DNA of 64,000 bases from contig NZ_AP024718.1 of NCBI RefSeq assembly GCF_030294985.1, forward strand, positions 434,001 through 498,000. The letters run 5' to 3'. The notes beneath the pieces are model-generated. The model saw only the letters and a program-made list of their open reading frames with translations, was not told the DNA's origin and ran no database searches. Both the position numbers and the translations under genes were made by a program. Each line of letters starts with the position of its first letter. The stretch's first letter is position 1. Shown piece by piece: positions 31,957 to 46,678 of the stretch. The stretch is from Methylomarinovum tepidoasis. Lineage in GTDB: Bacteria; Pseudomonadota; Gammaproteobacteria; Methylococcales; Methylothermaceae.

Positions 31957-32459
31957 TCCAGCCGCTGCCCGCAGAACTTGCAAACGTATTCCCGCTCCCC
32001 CCGCTGAATCCGACCGTGGCGGATCGAGGTCAGCGCGTGCTCGCGGCAGCCGCAGCGGTAGCGGAACCGTTGCAGGCGGCGGGCCTGGCCCCCAGCGACG
32101 TCGTAATCGTGACAGCGCTGCGGTTCCAGCCCGAACAGCCGCATCACCGCCTGCCATTCCGGTCCGTGCGGCTTGGCCCGCCTGCCGTATTGCCACCAGA
32201 CCACCGCGTGGGCCAGTTCGTGGGCCACCACCGTATGCAGGAAGTCCTCCCAATTCTGCCGCAGCAGCACCGGATTGAAGCGCAGCCGCACCCCACTGCG
32301 GCCGGCGACCATCTGCCCGGCCGCCTTGCCCCTGAGGTCGAAAGCCACCTCGAAAGCCGGCAGTACCTGCCAGCGGAAATGCGCCCCCGCAAGCGCCAGC
32401 AATTCGCCGAGACGCTGATAGATTTGGGCGATCTGCGGTATCTCCGGTCGTGGTTCCAT
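31941..32459 (-). CDS. sprT: SprT-like zinc metalloprotease family protein
   Basis: The 172-residue protein has the SprT HExxH motif (VVAHELAHAVVWW) preceded by LRFNPVLLRQNWEDFLHT, and the C-terminal zinc ribbon RYRCGC-x-EHALTSIRHGRI and YVCKFCGQRLEW. SprT/Spartan-like proteins are linked to DNA-protein crosslink handling or metal-dependent proteolysis; bacterial function is little known. It lies 3 bases after the DciA-like gene. Confidence 0.88.
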   Translation of the reverse strand: MEPRPEIPQIAQIYQRLGELLALAGAHFRWQVLPAFEVAFDLRGKAAGQMVAGRSGVRLRFNPVLLRQNWEDFLHTVVAHELAHAVVWWQYGRRAKPHGPEWQAVMRLFGLEPQRCHDYDVAGGQARRLQRFRYRCGCREHALTSIRHGRIQRGEREYVCKFCGQRLEWTGA

Positions 32460-32462
32460 ACT

Positions 32463-32915
32463 TCAATCCTTGTGCGACCGCCAGGTGTCCAGCAACCGCA
32501 GCAGCGAGGCGCGCACCGCCTCGTCCGCCACCCAGGCGACCTGCTGGCGCAGCTGGGCGACGATTTCCGGCGGCGGCAGGCGCGGTGGTGCCGCCTCTAT
32601 AGCGGGCGGCCGTGACGGCGGCAGCACCCGGGCCCGCAGCCGGGTGACCGGTGCGATGGCCGCAAGCGCGGGCAGCAGGCGGGGCTGAAGATAGCGCAAC
32701 TGCGTGGCCCAGGCCGGCGAATCGGTATAGAGGATCAACGTCCCATCGCGCCCGAACACGCAGGCCAGGCAATGATCGCGCAGGGCTGGCGGCAAACTGC
32801 GGCGCAGCGCTGTCAAAAGCCGCTGATGCAGCGCCAGGCGGGCCTGCAGACTGCGGTTTCCGGACGCGCTGCGCAGCCAGTCGCGCACCGGCCTGGGGGA
32901 TTTTTCGGCCACCAT
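32463..32915 (-). CDS. dciA: DUF721/DciA-like protein
   Basis: The 150-residue product starts MVAEKSPRPVRDWLRSASG. It has the DUF721 core: LPPALRDHCLACVFGRDGTLILYTDSPAWATQLRYLQPRLL, the KH-like region of DciA helicase loaders. In bacteria without DnaC, DciA helps load DnaB. A longer frame reaches 33008 but the family homology starts later. It diverges from secA. Confidence 0.75.
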   Translation of the reverse strand: MVAEKSPRPVRDWLRSASGNRSLQARLALHQRLLTALRRSLPPALRDHCLACVFGRDGTLILYTDSPAWATQLRYLQPRLLPALAAIAPVTRLRARVLPPSRPPAIEAAPPRLPPPEIVAQLRQQVAWVADEAVRASLLRLLDTWRSHKD

Positions 32916-33045
32916 TTCCTGAACGTTTTTAAGGTTGAAGCGTCCAAAAATGCGACGATCCGGTTTCCGGCCATCCTCAAGGGTAAGGTAAAATGGCGGG
33001 CAGTCCACGGGTCGCCGTTCCCATCAACCTCGGAATTTAAACACA

Positions 33046-35795
<2,750 letters not shown>

Positions 35796-35796
<1 letters not shown>

Positions 35797-37016
35797 TGGC
35801 GGTCGGTCCCGATACCTTTCCGGCCATGCCGGCCATCGCCGGCATCCGCCTGGGCACCGCCCACGCCGGCATCCGCAAATCTGAGGCCGACGATCTCACG
35901 GTCATCGAACTGCCCCCGGGGGCCCAGGTGGCGGCTACCTTCACTCGCAACGCCTTCTGCGCCGCCCCCGTCCTCGTGGCCCGGGAACATCTGGCACGCG
36001 GCGGCGACATCCGCTGGCTGGTGATCAACGCCGGCAACGCCAACGCCGGCACCGGCGCCGAAGGGCTGGCAGCCGCCCGCGCCACCTGCGCCGCCCTGGC
36101 GGAACTGAGCGGCGGCAAGGCCGATCAGGTCCTGCCTTTTTCCACCGGCGTCATCGGCGAACCCCTGCCGGTGGCGAAGCTGACCGCCGCCCTGCCGGCC
36201 GCCCTCGCCCGGCTCGATGCCGCCGGCTGGGAAGCGGCGGCCCGGGCGATCATGACCACCGATACCCGCCCCAAGGGCGCGGCAGCCACCTGCAGCGTCG
36301 AAGGCCGGCCGGTCACGGTCGCCGGCATCGCCAAGGGCAGCGGCATGATCGCCCCCAACATGGCCACCATGCTGGCCTACGTGGGCACCGACGCCCACGT
36401 CGATCCGGCCGCGCTCCAGACCCTGCTCCGGGAAGCGGTGGCGGTCAGTTTCAACGCCATCACCGTCGATGGCGACACTTCCACCAACGACGCCTGCGCC
36501 CTCATGGCCACCGGCCGGGCCGGCCATTCCCCCCTGACCCCCGCCCATCCCGACTGGGGCGGGTTTGCCGCCGCGGTCACCCGGGTCTGCCGCGAGCTGG
36601 CCGAGGCCATCGTCCGCGACGGCGAGGGTGCGACCAAATTGATCCGCATCCGGGTGGAACAAGCCGCAGATGGGGAGGAAGCCCGCCGGGTCGGCTTCAC
36701 CGTCGCCAACTCCCCCCTGGTCAAGACCGCCTGCTTCGCCGGCGACCCCAACTGGGGTCGGATCCTGGCGGCGGTGGGACGCGCCGGCATCGAGGGGCTG
36801 GACATCGGCCGGGTGGAGATCTGGCTCGACGAGGTGCGCATCGTCCGCGCCGGCGGCCGCGACCCGGACTATACCGAAGCGACCGGGCAGAAAGTGATGG
36901 CGCGCGACGAGATCGGCATCCGCATTCTGTTGGGCCGGGGACAGGCCGGGGCGGAGATCCTCACCTGCGACCTGTCCTACGACTATGTCCGCATCAACGC
37001 CGAATACCGCACCTGA
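35796..37016 (+). CDS. argJ: Bifunctional ornithine acetyltransferase/N-acetylglutamate synthase
   Basis: The 406-residue proenzyme has the self-cleavage site in [21 protein letters not shown] (Thr of ATML becomes the nucleophile), [21 protein letters not shown] and [16 protein letters not shown]-type ([16 protein letters not shown]). It recycles acetyl groups in arginine synthesis. It begins inside the secA stop (TGATG). Confidence 0.97.
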
Positions 37017-37959
37017 GCTTCACGTCGCCGCCGGCGTGATCCGAGACGCCGGTGGGCGGGTGCTGCTGAGCCGGCGGCCGCAGCACGTCCACCAGGGGGG
37101 GCTGTGGGAATTTCCCGGCGGCAAGTGCGAGCCGGGGGAAACCGCCCGTCAGGCGCTGATCCGGGAGCTGGCCGAGGAACTGGGCATCGCCGTGACCGCC
37201 GCCGAACCCCTGATCCAGGTCCGCCACCGCTATCCGGACCGGTCCGTCCTGCTCGACGTTTTCGAGGTCACCGGCTTCGAAGGCGTCCCCGAAGGCCGGG
37301 AAGACCAACCCCTGGCCTGGGTGGCGCCGGAGGAACTGGACCGCCATCCCCTGCCGGCCGCCGACCGCCCCATCGTCACCGCCCTGCGGCTGCCGCCCTA
37401 CTACCCCATTCTCGAAGGCGGGCGGACGGCGACACGTTATCGACGCTGGCTCGAGCACCTGCTGGCGACAGGCCACACGCTCATCTACTGGCGGGCCCGG
37501 GACCTCGATCCTGAAGCTTACCGCAGATTGCTGGGGTGCTTCCTGCCCCGGGCCCGGCAGGCCGGCGCCACGCTGATGGTGCGCGCCGACCTCGAACTTC
37601 CCCCCGCCCCGGGGCTGGGGCTGCACCTGGATCGCACCACCCTGGCACGCTGCCGCCAGCGGCCGGCGGGCTGGCGCCGGGTCGCTGCGGCCTGTCACAC
37701 CCTGGCCGAGCTTCGCCAAGCCCAGTCCCTGGGTCTGGATTTCGCCGTCCTCTCCCCCGTTCTGGCCACGCCCACCCATCCCGAGGCCCGCCCCCTGGGC
37801 TGGGACAGCGCGCACGACTGGATGCAGCAGGTCAATCTTCCGGTCTACCTCCTCGGGGGGTTGCAGCAGCGGCATTTGTATCAGGCGCGCACCTGCGGCG
37901 CCCGCGGCCTGGCAGGCATCCGCACTTTTCTTCCGGAAGACGGATTCAACTACACTTAA
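36985..37959 (+). CDS. Nudix (MutT-like) hydrolase fused to a thiamine-phosphate-synthase-like domain
   Basis: Residues 12-135 are a Nudix domain with the box [24 protein letters not shown] (G-x5-E-x7-REL-x-EELGI). Residues about 160-320 resemble a ThiE/TMP-synthase barrel ([44 protein letters not shown]). Fusions of this kind are annotated in other proteobacteria as MutT-like 8-oxo-dGTPases of the GO system; the second domain's role is unknown. Overlaps the argJ end by 32 bases. Confidence 0.85.
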   Translation: MSASTPNTAPELHVAAGVIRDAGGRVLLSRRPQHVHQGGLWEFPGGKCEPGETARQALIRELAEELGIAVTAAEPLIQVRHRYPDRSVLLDVFEVTGFEGVPEGREDQPLAWVAPEELDRHPLPAADRPIVTALRLPPYYPILEGGRTATRYRRWLEHLLATGHTLIYWRARDLDPEAYRRLLGCFLPRARQAGATLMVRADLELPPAPGLGLHLDRTTLARCRQRPAGWRRVAAACHTLAELRQAQSLGLDFAVLSPVLATPTHPEARPLGWDSAHDWMQQVNLPVYLLGGLQQRHLYQARTCGARGLAGIRTFLPEDGFNYT

Positions 37960-38075
37960 GAAGACGAGCTATCAGCGCCACGCTAGAATTTTTCTTCCGA
38001 GTCTGCCATGCCACTGAGTTTCTGCGACAAAGAACCGCCCTGCCGAGCTGGAACGGCGCATTACAAGGTGTCTCC

Positions 38076-39380
38076 ATGTTGAAACGCCTGTTGAAAAAAG
38101 CCGGCAGACCCGCCGGGCCCCGACGCAAACCGGCTGCCACCCTCACACCCAGACCGGTGACGTTGACGGAGCTGCAGCAACTGATCCCGATCCGCAATCT
38201 GCCCGAGGAGGAGCTGCGCGCCTTCTCCCTGAACCAGACCACGGAAACCTACGGCGCCGGCTCCATCCTGTTCGAAACAGGCACCTCGGAGGACACCGTG
38301 CTCTATCTGCTGAACGGCACGGTGACGATGATCCTGGGCGAAAACCAGGAATACGAGGTCGTCGCCGGCTCGGCCAAATCCCGTTTCCCCCTGTCCCACG
38401 GAGACGCCCACAAGGCCACCGCCGTGGCCAAAAGCGACGTCGAGGTGCTGCGGGTCTCCGCCCGCGTGATGCACAAGAATCTGGTCCTTGACGATGACCG
38501 CCTGTCGCGGCCGGAAAACTGGGATGTCCCGGCCTGGGTGCGCAAAACCACCCTCTATCAGGCTTTCTGCCAATATCTGACCGACGAGGAAACGAAACTG
38601 CCGATGCTGCCCGACATTGCCGTGCGCCTGCGCCGGGCCATCGACAGGGACGACATCGGTATCGCCGAGGCGGCCAGGATCGTCCAGCTGGATGCCAGCG
38701 TCGCCGCCCGTCTCATCCAGGTCGCCAACAGCCCCCTGTACCTGGCGGCCAGGCCGGTGACCAACTGCCTGGAGGCGGTCAACCGCCTGGGACTGAAAGC
38801 CACCTGCAATCTGGTGATGTCGTTGTGCCTGAAGGATTTGTTCCAGTGCCGCGACCCTCGGCTGCGGAAACGGATGCAAAGGATCTGGCGGGACGGGCTG
38901 CACCTCTCCGCCCTGACTTACGTGCTCGCCAAGGACAACCGCTGGCCCGATCCGGAAGAGGCGTTGCTGGCCGGGCTGACCTGCGAGATCGGCGCCATTC
39001 CCTTCCTGGTGTTCGTCAGCGACTTTCCCCGGGACCACTATACCGAGGAAGATCTGGACCGGACCCTGAAGGCCGTCTTGGGCCCGGTCGGGCACTACCT
39101 CCTGAAAACCTGGGGATTCGCCGACGAACTCACCCAGGTGCCGTTGCTGGCCGAGGCCTGGCACTACGACAGCGGCCCCGAACTGACTCTCAGCGACCTG
39201 GTGATGCTGTCGAAATTGCATCACTGCATGGAGCAGGGCCAACGGGACCAGGTTCCCATGATCAGCGCCATCCCGGCCGGCCAGAAACTGCGCGACGGCC
39301 GCCTGTCACCGGAATATTCCCTCAAAGTGTTGCACGAGGCCAAGACCGAGATCCAGGAAACGCTGGCGCTGCTGCGCTGA
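38076..39380 (+). CDS. HDOD signalling protein with N-terminal cyclic-nucleotide-binding-like domain
   Basis: The 434-residue protein has residues about 40-135 like a CNMP-binding beta-roll (FSLNQTTETYGAGSILFETGTSEDTVLYLLNGTVTMI) and residues about 170-400 an HDOD domain (LPDIAVRLRRAIDRDDIGIAEAARIVQLDASVAARLIQVANS). The first domain lacks a clear phosphate-binding cassette Arg, so ligand binding is uncertain. Such proteins usually act as adaptors in signalling. It stands alone between a Nudix gene and a lytic transglycosylase. Confidence 0.85.
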   Translation: MLKRLLKKAGRPAGPRRKPAATLTPRPVTLTELQQLIPIRNLPEEELRAFSLNQTTETYGAGSILFETGTSEDTVLYLLNGTVTMILGENQEYEVVAGSAKSRFPLSHGDAHKATAVAKSDVEVLRVSARVMHKNLVLDDDRLSRPENWDVPAWVRKTTLYQAFCQYLTDEETKLPMLPDIAVRLRRAIDRDDIGIAEAARIVQLDASVAARLIQVANSPLYLAARPVTNCLEAVNRLGLKATCNLVMSLCLKDLFQCRDPRLRKRMQRIWRDGLHLSALTYVLAKDNRWPDPEEALLAGLTCEIGAIPFLVFVSDFPRDHYTEEDLDRTLKAVLGPVGHYLLKTWGFADELTQVPLLAEAWHYDSGPELTLSDLVMLSKLHHCMEQGQRDQVPMISAIPAGQKLRDGRLSPEYSLKVLHEAKTEIQETLALLR

Positions 39381-39390
39381 AGCCGCAGGT

Positions 39391-40191
39391 TCAGAAGCGC
39401 AGCGGCTGGGGGATCGCATGGCGCCGGCGGCGGTAGTCCGCCAGGATCTTCCGCACATAGAGGCGGGTCTCCCGATAGGGTGGAATGCCCCGGTGCCGCC
39501 GGACCGCCGCTTCCCCTGCGTTGTAGGCCGCAAGCGCAAGTCCCACGTCGCCTCTGAAATGGCGCAGCAGCCAGCGCAGATAGAGCGCTCCGCCGATCAG
39601 ATTCTCCACCGGATCGAGCCGGTTCACCCCGAAACGCCGGGCCGTTTCCGGCATCAGCTGCATCAGCCCGTAGGCCAGCTTGGGAGACAGGGCAGTGGGA
39701 TTGAAATCCGACTCGGCCTTGACGACCGCCACCACCAGACGGGGATCGACCCCCAGTTCGGCACCCAGCAGCTTCGCCCAGGCAACCACGCGGCGACGGT
39801 CGAAACGCCCGGGATCCCGGGTCAGGGGGCAACGCGGATCTGCGGCCGGCCGGAAACCGCGCAACCGCCGCACCATCCGCAGGGCGTAACCGTCCCCGTG
39901 GCGGGCGGCACGCCGAAACCATCCCAGAGCGATGCGGGGATCGCGCGCCACCCCCCGGCCGTTGAAACGGAGCCAGCCCAGACGGAACATGGCCCGGCGG
40001 TCGTGCAATGCGGCCGCAAGGCAGTAAAGGCGGTATGCCCGCCCCAGATCCTGCTGGCCTGCGGCCCCAAGTTCGAAGCTGCGGGCGGCCTGCCGCAAGC
40101 GCGCGGCGGGCAACCCATCCGCCCGGCTCCATGACGGCCAGGAGAGCAGCAGCAGACAACCCAGGAGAAGCCAACACTGCCAGGATTTCAT
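39391..40191 (-). CDS. Lytic transglycosylase with Sel1-type repeats
   Basis: The exported protein (266 residues from the ATG at 40191) has signal peptide MKSWQCWLLLGCLLLLSWPS, then Sel1/TPR-like repeats (AYRLYCLAAALHDRRAMFRLGWLRFNGRGVARDPRIALGWFRRAA, residues 50-95), then an SLT domain with the catalytic Glu in VVKAESDFNPTALSPKLAYGLMQLMP and ALAAYNAGEAAVRRHRGIPPYRETR. It cleaves peptidoglycan; the Sel1 part probably binds a partner. Upstream ATG/TTG codons at 40197 and 40203 are also possible. Confidence 0.9.
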   Translation of the reverse strand: MKSWQCWLLLGCLLLLSWPSWSRADGLPAARLRQAARSFELGAAGQQDLGRAYRLYCLAAALHDRRAMFRLGWLRFNGRGVARDPRIALGWFRRAARHGDGYALRMVRRLRGFRPAADPRCPLTRDPGRFDRRRVVAWAKLLGAELGVDPRLVVAVVKAESDFNPTALSPKLAYGLMQLMPETARRFGVNRLDPVENLIGGALYLRWLLRHFRGDVGLALAAYNAGEAAVRRHRGIPPYRETRLYVRKILADYRRRRHAIPQPLRF

Positions 40192-40294
40192 CGCCATCCC
40201 CAAAGTGATCGCCTTGTCAATTCAATTAGCAAAATAGATACCACTCCACGAATTCCGGTGATCCGTCCCGACAGCTGTAAAAATTTCTGACAGC

Positions 40295-40915
40295 TCAGGC
40301 CAGCAGCTGCCTGAGCAGGTCGGTCAATGCCTCCCGTTGCCGTGACAGCCGCAGGCGGTCGGCGACGACGATGCTCTTGAGTTCGTTCAGGGCCTGATCG
40401 AAATCGTCGTTGACGACCAGAAAGTCGTATTCGTCGTAATGGGCGATCTCGGCCTTGGCGTCGCGCATGCGCCGGGCGATGGTTTCCTCGCTGTCCTGGC
40501 CGCGCCGGCGCAGGCGTTGTTCCAGCACCTCCCGGGAGGGAGGGAGAATGAAGATCGAACGGCATTCGGGCAGTTTCTCCCGGACCTGACGCGCGCCCTG
40601 CCAGTCGATCTCCAGGATGACGTCGTAGCCCCGTTCCAACTCGTCCAGCACCGGCTGGCGGGCGGTGCCGTAGTAATGGTCGAACACCCTGGCGTATTCG
40701 AGAAACGCCCCCTCTGCGATCATGCGTTCGAAGGTCTGGCGGGAAACGAAATGATAGTCGCGCCCGTCGACCTCACCCGGACGGACGGGACGGGTGGTAT
40801 GGGAAACCGAGATGACCAGACGGTCCATCTCCTCCCGCAGGCGTTTGAGCAGACTGGTCTTGCCCGCCCCGGAAGGGGCGGAAACGATGAAAAGAGTCCC
40901 TTTGCTCATATTCAT
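40295..40915 (-). CDS. gmk: Guanylate kinase
   Basis: The 206-residue enzyme phosphorylates GMP. It has the P-loop FIVSAPSGAGKTSLLKRL, the GMP site SVSHTTRPVRPGEVDGRDYHFV and ILEIDWQGARQVREK. The ATG at 40915 overlaps the yicC stop as ATGA; an alternative ATG is 40909. Nearby yicC is its usual gammaproteobacterial neighbour. Confidence 0.96.
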   Translation of the reverse strand: MNMSKGTLFIVSAPSGAGKTSLLKRLREEMDRLVISVSHTTRPVRPGEVDGRDYHFVSRQTFERMIAEGAFLEYARVFDHYYGTARQPVLDELERGYDVILEIDWQGARQVREKLPECRSIFILPPSREVLEQRLRRRGQDSEETIARRMRDAKAEIAHYDEYDFLVVNDDFDQALNELKSIVVADRLRLSRQREALTDLLRQLLA

Positions 40916-41778
40916 TCGATGTTCTGTACCTGTTCGCGCATCTGTTCGATCAGCACCTTCATCTCCAGGGCGCACTGGGTCAGGGCGGTGGAAGCGGCCT
41001 TGGCGGCCAGGGTGTTGGCCTCGCGGTTCATTTCCTGACACAGAAAATCCAGCCGCCGGCCCACCGGCGCATCTTGGGTCAGGAGGCGCTCGATCTCGTC
41101 CAGATGGGTCTCGAGCCGGTCCAGTTCCTCGCTGACGTCCAGCTTCTGAGCCAGATACACCAACTCCTGTTCGAAGCGGTCGCGGTCCGGCTCGGCGCAG
41201 ACTTCCTCGATGCGGGCGGTCAGCTTCTCCCGCAGTGCAGCCAGGGCCTGCGGCAGGCGCTGCCGCGCTTCGGCCACCCAGCGGCGCAGTTCCTGCACCC
41301 GCTGGCGCAGGAACTGCGCCAGCCGCTCACCCTCCCGCCGCCGTACCGCAACCAGCTGCGTCAGGGCCTGGTCGAGCGCCTCCAGAACGGCGCCTCCCAA
41401 TGTCTCCCGATCCACTTCCGGCTCCTTCAACACCCCGGGCCAGCGGGCCACATCGATCGGGGAAGGCGGCGTCGAGGCCGGCAGCTGGGTCTCGATGCCC
41501 ACGAGCGCCCGCACCAGCGCGGTCACCAGCGGCTGGTTGAGCGCGAAGGTCCATTCCACATCCGGCAAAGGATCAAGACGCAGGGCGCATTCCACCTTGC
41601 CCCGTTTCAGCTGCCGGGAGACGCGTTGGCGGATCTCCGGCTCCAGGAAGCGGAAATTTTCCGGCAGCCGCGGGATCAGATCCAGGTAGCGGGAATTGAC
41701 CGAGCGGATTTCCCAGCGCACCGCGTAAGGTTCCGCCCGTGCCTGAGCCTCGGCGAACGCCGTCATGCTTTTGATCAT
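40912..41778 (-). CDS. yicC: YicC family endoribonuclease-like protein
   Basis: The 288-residue protein begins MIKSMTAFAEAQARAEPYAVRWEIRSVNSRYLD, the YicC N terminus, and ends LDFLCQEMNREANTLAAKAASTALTQCALEMKVLIEQMREQVQNIE, the DUF1732 C-terminal motif. Relatives are RNases linked to small-RNA turnover. It is upstream of gmk in the standard order; the longer frame from 41790 adds three residues. Confidence 0.92.
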   Translation of the reverse strand: MIKSMTAFAEAQARAEPYAVRWEIRSVNSRYLDLIPRLPENFRFLEPEIRQRVSRQLKRGKVECALRLDPLPDVEWTFALNQPLVTALVRALVGIETQLPASTPPSPIDVARWPGVLKEPEVDRETLGGAVLEALDQALTQLVAVRRREGERLAQFLRQRVQELRRWVAEARQRLPQALAALREKLTARIEEVCAEPDRDRFEQELVYLAQKLDVSEELDRLETHLDEIERLLTQDAPVGRRLDFLCQEMNREANTLAAKAASTALTQCALEMKVLIEQMREQVQNIE

Positions 41779-41792
41779 GGCCTCTTCCATCT

Positions 41793-42737
41793 ATGCTTAA
41801 GGGACATGATGGTAAGCGCAATCCACCGCCGATGAAAGCCCAGTCCCCGGGACCGCCCCCCGAGCGCCCCTTCGACCACCTCCCCAGCGGGCTGGTGGTG
41901 GACCGATACGTCATCGAGCGCCCGCTGGCCGACGGCGGTTTCAGCGCGGTCTATCTCGCCCGGCGGCTGGAGGATATGACCCAGGTGGTGGTCAAGGAGT
42001 ACCTCCCCCGCCGTCTCGCCTACCGCGACTGGAACGGCGCCGTGGTCCCCAACGACGAGGACTGCCGCAGCGCCTTCCTGCGGGGACGGAAACTGTTCGT
42101 GGCCGAGGCGCAGATGCTAGCGACCCTAAAGCATCCCAACATCGTCGAGGTCAACAGTTTTTTCCATGCCAACGCGACCGTCTACATGGTCATGAGCTAC
42201 GATTACGGCAAACTGCTGTCCTGGCACCTGAAACACCGTCCCCGCCAGCTGAACGCCGCCTTCCTGCGACAGCTGGCCCTGGCGCTGCTGTCCGCCCTCG
42301 AATGCATCCACGGCCACGGTTTCGTGCATCTGGACCTGAAGCCGGAGAACATCCTCATCCGTCCCGACGGCAGCCCCCTGTTGCTCGACTTCGGCGCCGC
42401 CCGCCCGTTTCCCGCCGCCACCGACTGGCGTCGCCCGGGCAAGGTCCGCACCCCCGGATTCTCGCCTCCCGAACAGTATGGAAAGCACTGGCCCCTGGGC
42501 CCCTGGAGCGATTTCTACGGACTCGGGGCCACCCTGCGCTACTGCCTGGAACGACGCCCCCTGCCCGAAGCCTCCCGGCGCTTGAAGCAGGATTCGCTCA
42601 CACCCCTCGCCACCACCTCGACGGGACGGCACCCGCCCCTCTTTCTCGAAGCCATCGACCGCTGTCTGGCGCTGGAGCCGGGAAAACGCCCCCAGACGGC
42701 GGCCGAACTGCGCACGTTGCTGGCTTCAGAAAGATAA
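41793..42737 (+). CDS. Eukaryotic-like Ser/Thr protein kinase
   Basis: The protein (314 residues, or about 301 from the in-frame ATG at 41832) is a kinase: glycine loop IERPLADGGFSAVYLARR, Lys in VVVKEYLP, catalytic loop HLDLKPENIL, DFG in LLDFGAARPF and GFSPPEQY in the activation loop. No membrane segment or sensor domain is visible. It diverges from yicC by 14 bases and converges on the downstream membrane gene. Target unknown; closely related kinases often sit in type VI secretion clusters, but none is visible here. Confidence 0.85.
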   Translation: MLKGHDGKRNPPPMKAQSPGPPPERPFDHLPSGLVVDRYVIERPLADGGFSAVYLARRLEDMTQVVVKEYLPRRLAYRDWNGAVVPNDEDCRSAFLRGRKLFVAEAQMLATLKHPNIVEVNSFFHANATVYMVMSYDYGKLLSWHLKHRPRQLNAAFLRQLALALLSALECIHGHGFVHLDLKPENILIRPDGSPLLLDFGAARPFPAATDWRRPGKVRTPGFSPPEQYGKHWPLGPWSDFYGLGATLRYCLERRPLPEASRRLKQDSLTPLATTSTGRHPPLFLEAIDRCLALEPGKRPQTAAELRTLLASER

Positions 42738-42757
42738 CCGGGGAAAGGGGGCTCACG

Positions 42758-43198
42758 TCAGGGCTGCAGGACGATCAGCAATTCCAGCACCAGCCATCCG
42801 GCCAGGATGGTGGCGAAAATCAGATGCATCAACACCCGGATCGGCAGTCCGGGTGGTGCCTCTTCCGTGAAGGGAACGAAATAGTCCGCCACCCCCAGCA
42901 GCTTCTCGCAGGCCAGGATCCGGCGGCACTTGAGGTCGTAGAACTTCTGGGTCCGGCTGTCGAGGATCCAGAACAGCACCGTGAGCACGATACCGAACAG
43001 GGCGATGTAGATGTGATAGGGATGCAGCTCGGCGATGGCGAAGGTGGCGGCCCCGACCACGGCGTTGATGGCGACGAAGATGGCAAAGCGCAGGTAACGC
43101 AGCCGGATGTAGGCCCGGGCGTTGATGCACGCCTGGCGGTAAAGCTCCAGTAGCACTTCGACGTCAATCTCGTCCAGATGGTGTTGATGAACTGTCAT
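42758..43198 (-). CDS. Membrane protein, RipA-like octameric family candidate
   Basis: The 146-residue protein has an N-terminal helical region (HLDEIDVEVLLELYRQACINARAYIRLRYLR), two adjacent membrane segments (FAIFVAINAVVGAATFAIAEL and IYIALFGIVLTVLFWILDS), the charged stretch RTQKFYDLKCRRILACEKLLG and a third hydrophobic segment near the C terminus. This layout resembles RipA-type membrane proteins, but I am not certain of the family. The ATG at 43198 is preceded by AAGGGGGG; it lies downstream of purA. Confidence 0.55.
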   Translation of the reverse strand: MTVHQHHLDEIDVEVLLELYRQACINARAYIRLRYLRFAIFVAINAVVGAATFAIAELHPYHIYIALFGIVLTVLFWILDSRTQKFYDLKCRRILACEKLLGVADYFVPFTEEAPPGLPIRVLMHLIFATILAGWLVLELLIVLQP

Positions 43199-43230
43199 GG
43201 TTCCCCCCTTGTCTGTTCCAGAGCGGCCCT

Positions 43231-45725
<2,495 letters not shown>

Positions 45726-45802
45726 GGATGGCGACTCCGAATCTACAAACGAAGGCCGGTCCCGATTGCCATCGGAACCGGCACCCGATTCAGCCTGGAC
45801 GC

Positions 45803-46678
45803 TCAGCGCTTCGGCTTCTCGTGCTTGAAGTAGCGGAAGAAGTCCGAAGCCGGCTCGAGGACGATCATGTCCCGCTCCTGGTCGAACGACTTCTGATAGG
45901 CGTTCAAACTGCGATAGAAAGCGAAGAACTCCTCGTTCTTGCCGTAGGCCTTGGCGTAGATGTCCGAGGCGACGGCGTCCCCTTCACCGCGGATCTTTTC
46001 CGCGTCGCGGCGGGCTTCGGCGATGATCACCTCACGCTGGCGGTCGGCGTCGGCCTTGATGCGCTCGGCCGCTTCCATCCCCTGCGAGCGGAACTCCTTG
46101 GCCACCCGGGCACGCTCGGAACGCATCCGCTCGTACACCGAGCTGGACACCCGCGGCGGCAGGTCGATACGCTTGATGCGAATGTCGATGATCTCGATCC
46201 CCAGCTTTTCGGCGATCGGCTGGGTCGCCTTAAGGAGGATCTGACGGATCACCTCGCGATCGGTGGACACCAGCTGGCGGATGGTGCGCTTGCCAAACTC
46301 GCTGCGCAGCTCGTCCTTGATGATCTGGTCCAGGCGGATGTTGGCCTGGCGCGGATCGCCGCCGACGGTGATATAGAACGTTTTGACGTTCTTGATCCGC
46401 CACTTGACGAAAGAATCGACGATGACGTTCTTCTTCTCCGAGGTCAAAAAGCGCTCCGGCTTCGAGTCCAGGGTGAGGATGCGGGCGTCGAACTTCTTGA
46501 CGCTGTTCCACACCGGAACCGGAACCTTGAAGTGCAGGCCCGGCGCGTAGTCGTAGCGGACGATCTCACCGAAGCGGAACTTGATCGCCTTTTCGGTCTC
46601 GTGAACGGTGAACAGTGAGTTGTATCCGAGGAACAACAACAGGACCAGCAGGCCCAATCCCCATTTCGACTGTGCCAT
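45803..46678 (-). CDS. hflC: Membrane protease regulator HflC
   Basis: The 291-residue prohibitin/SPFH protein has one N-terminal membrane segment (LGLLVLLLFLGYNSLFTVHETEKAIKFRFGEI), the SPFH domain and the HflC signature RIKRIDLPPRVSSSVYERMRSERARVAKEFRSQG with a following EARRDAEKIRGEGDA coiled coil. With HflK it forms a cage around FtsH. It overlaps hflK as TGATG. Confidence 0.97.
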   Translation of the reverse strand: MAQSKWGLGLLVLLLFLGYNSLFTVHETEKAIKFRFGEIVRYDYAPGLHFKVPVPVWNSVKKFDARILTLDSKPERFLTSEKKNVIVDSFVKWRIKNVKTFYITVGGDPRQANIRLDQIIKDELRSEFGKRTIRQLVSTDREVIRQILLKATQPIAEKLGIEIIDIRIKRIDLPPRVSSSVYERMRSERARVAKEFRSQGMEAAERIKADADRQREVIIAEARRDAEKIRGEGDAVASDIYAKAYGKNEEFFAFYRSLNAYQKSFDQERDMIVLEPASDFFRYFKHEKPKR

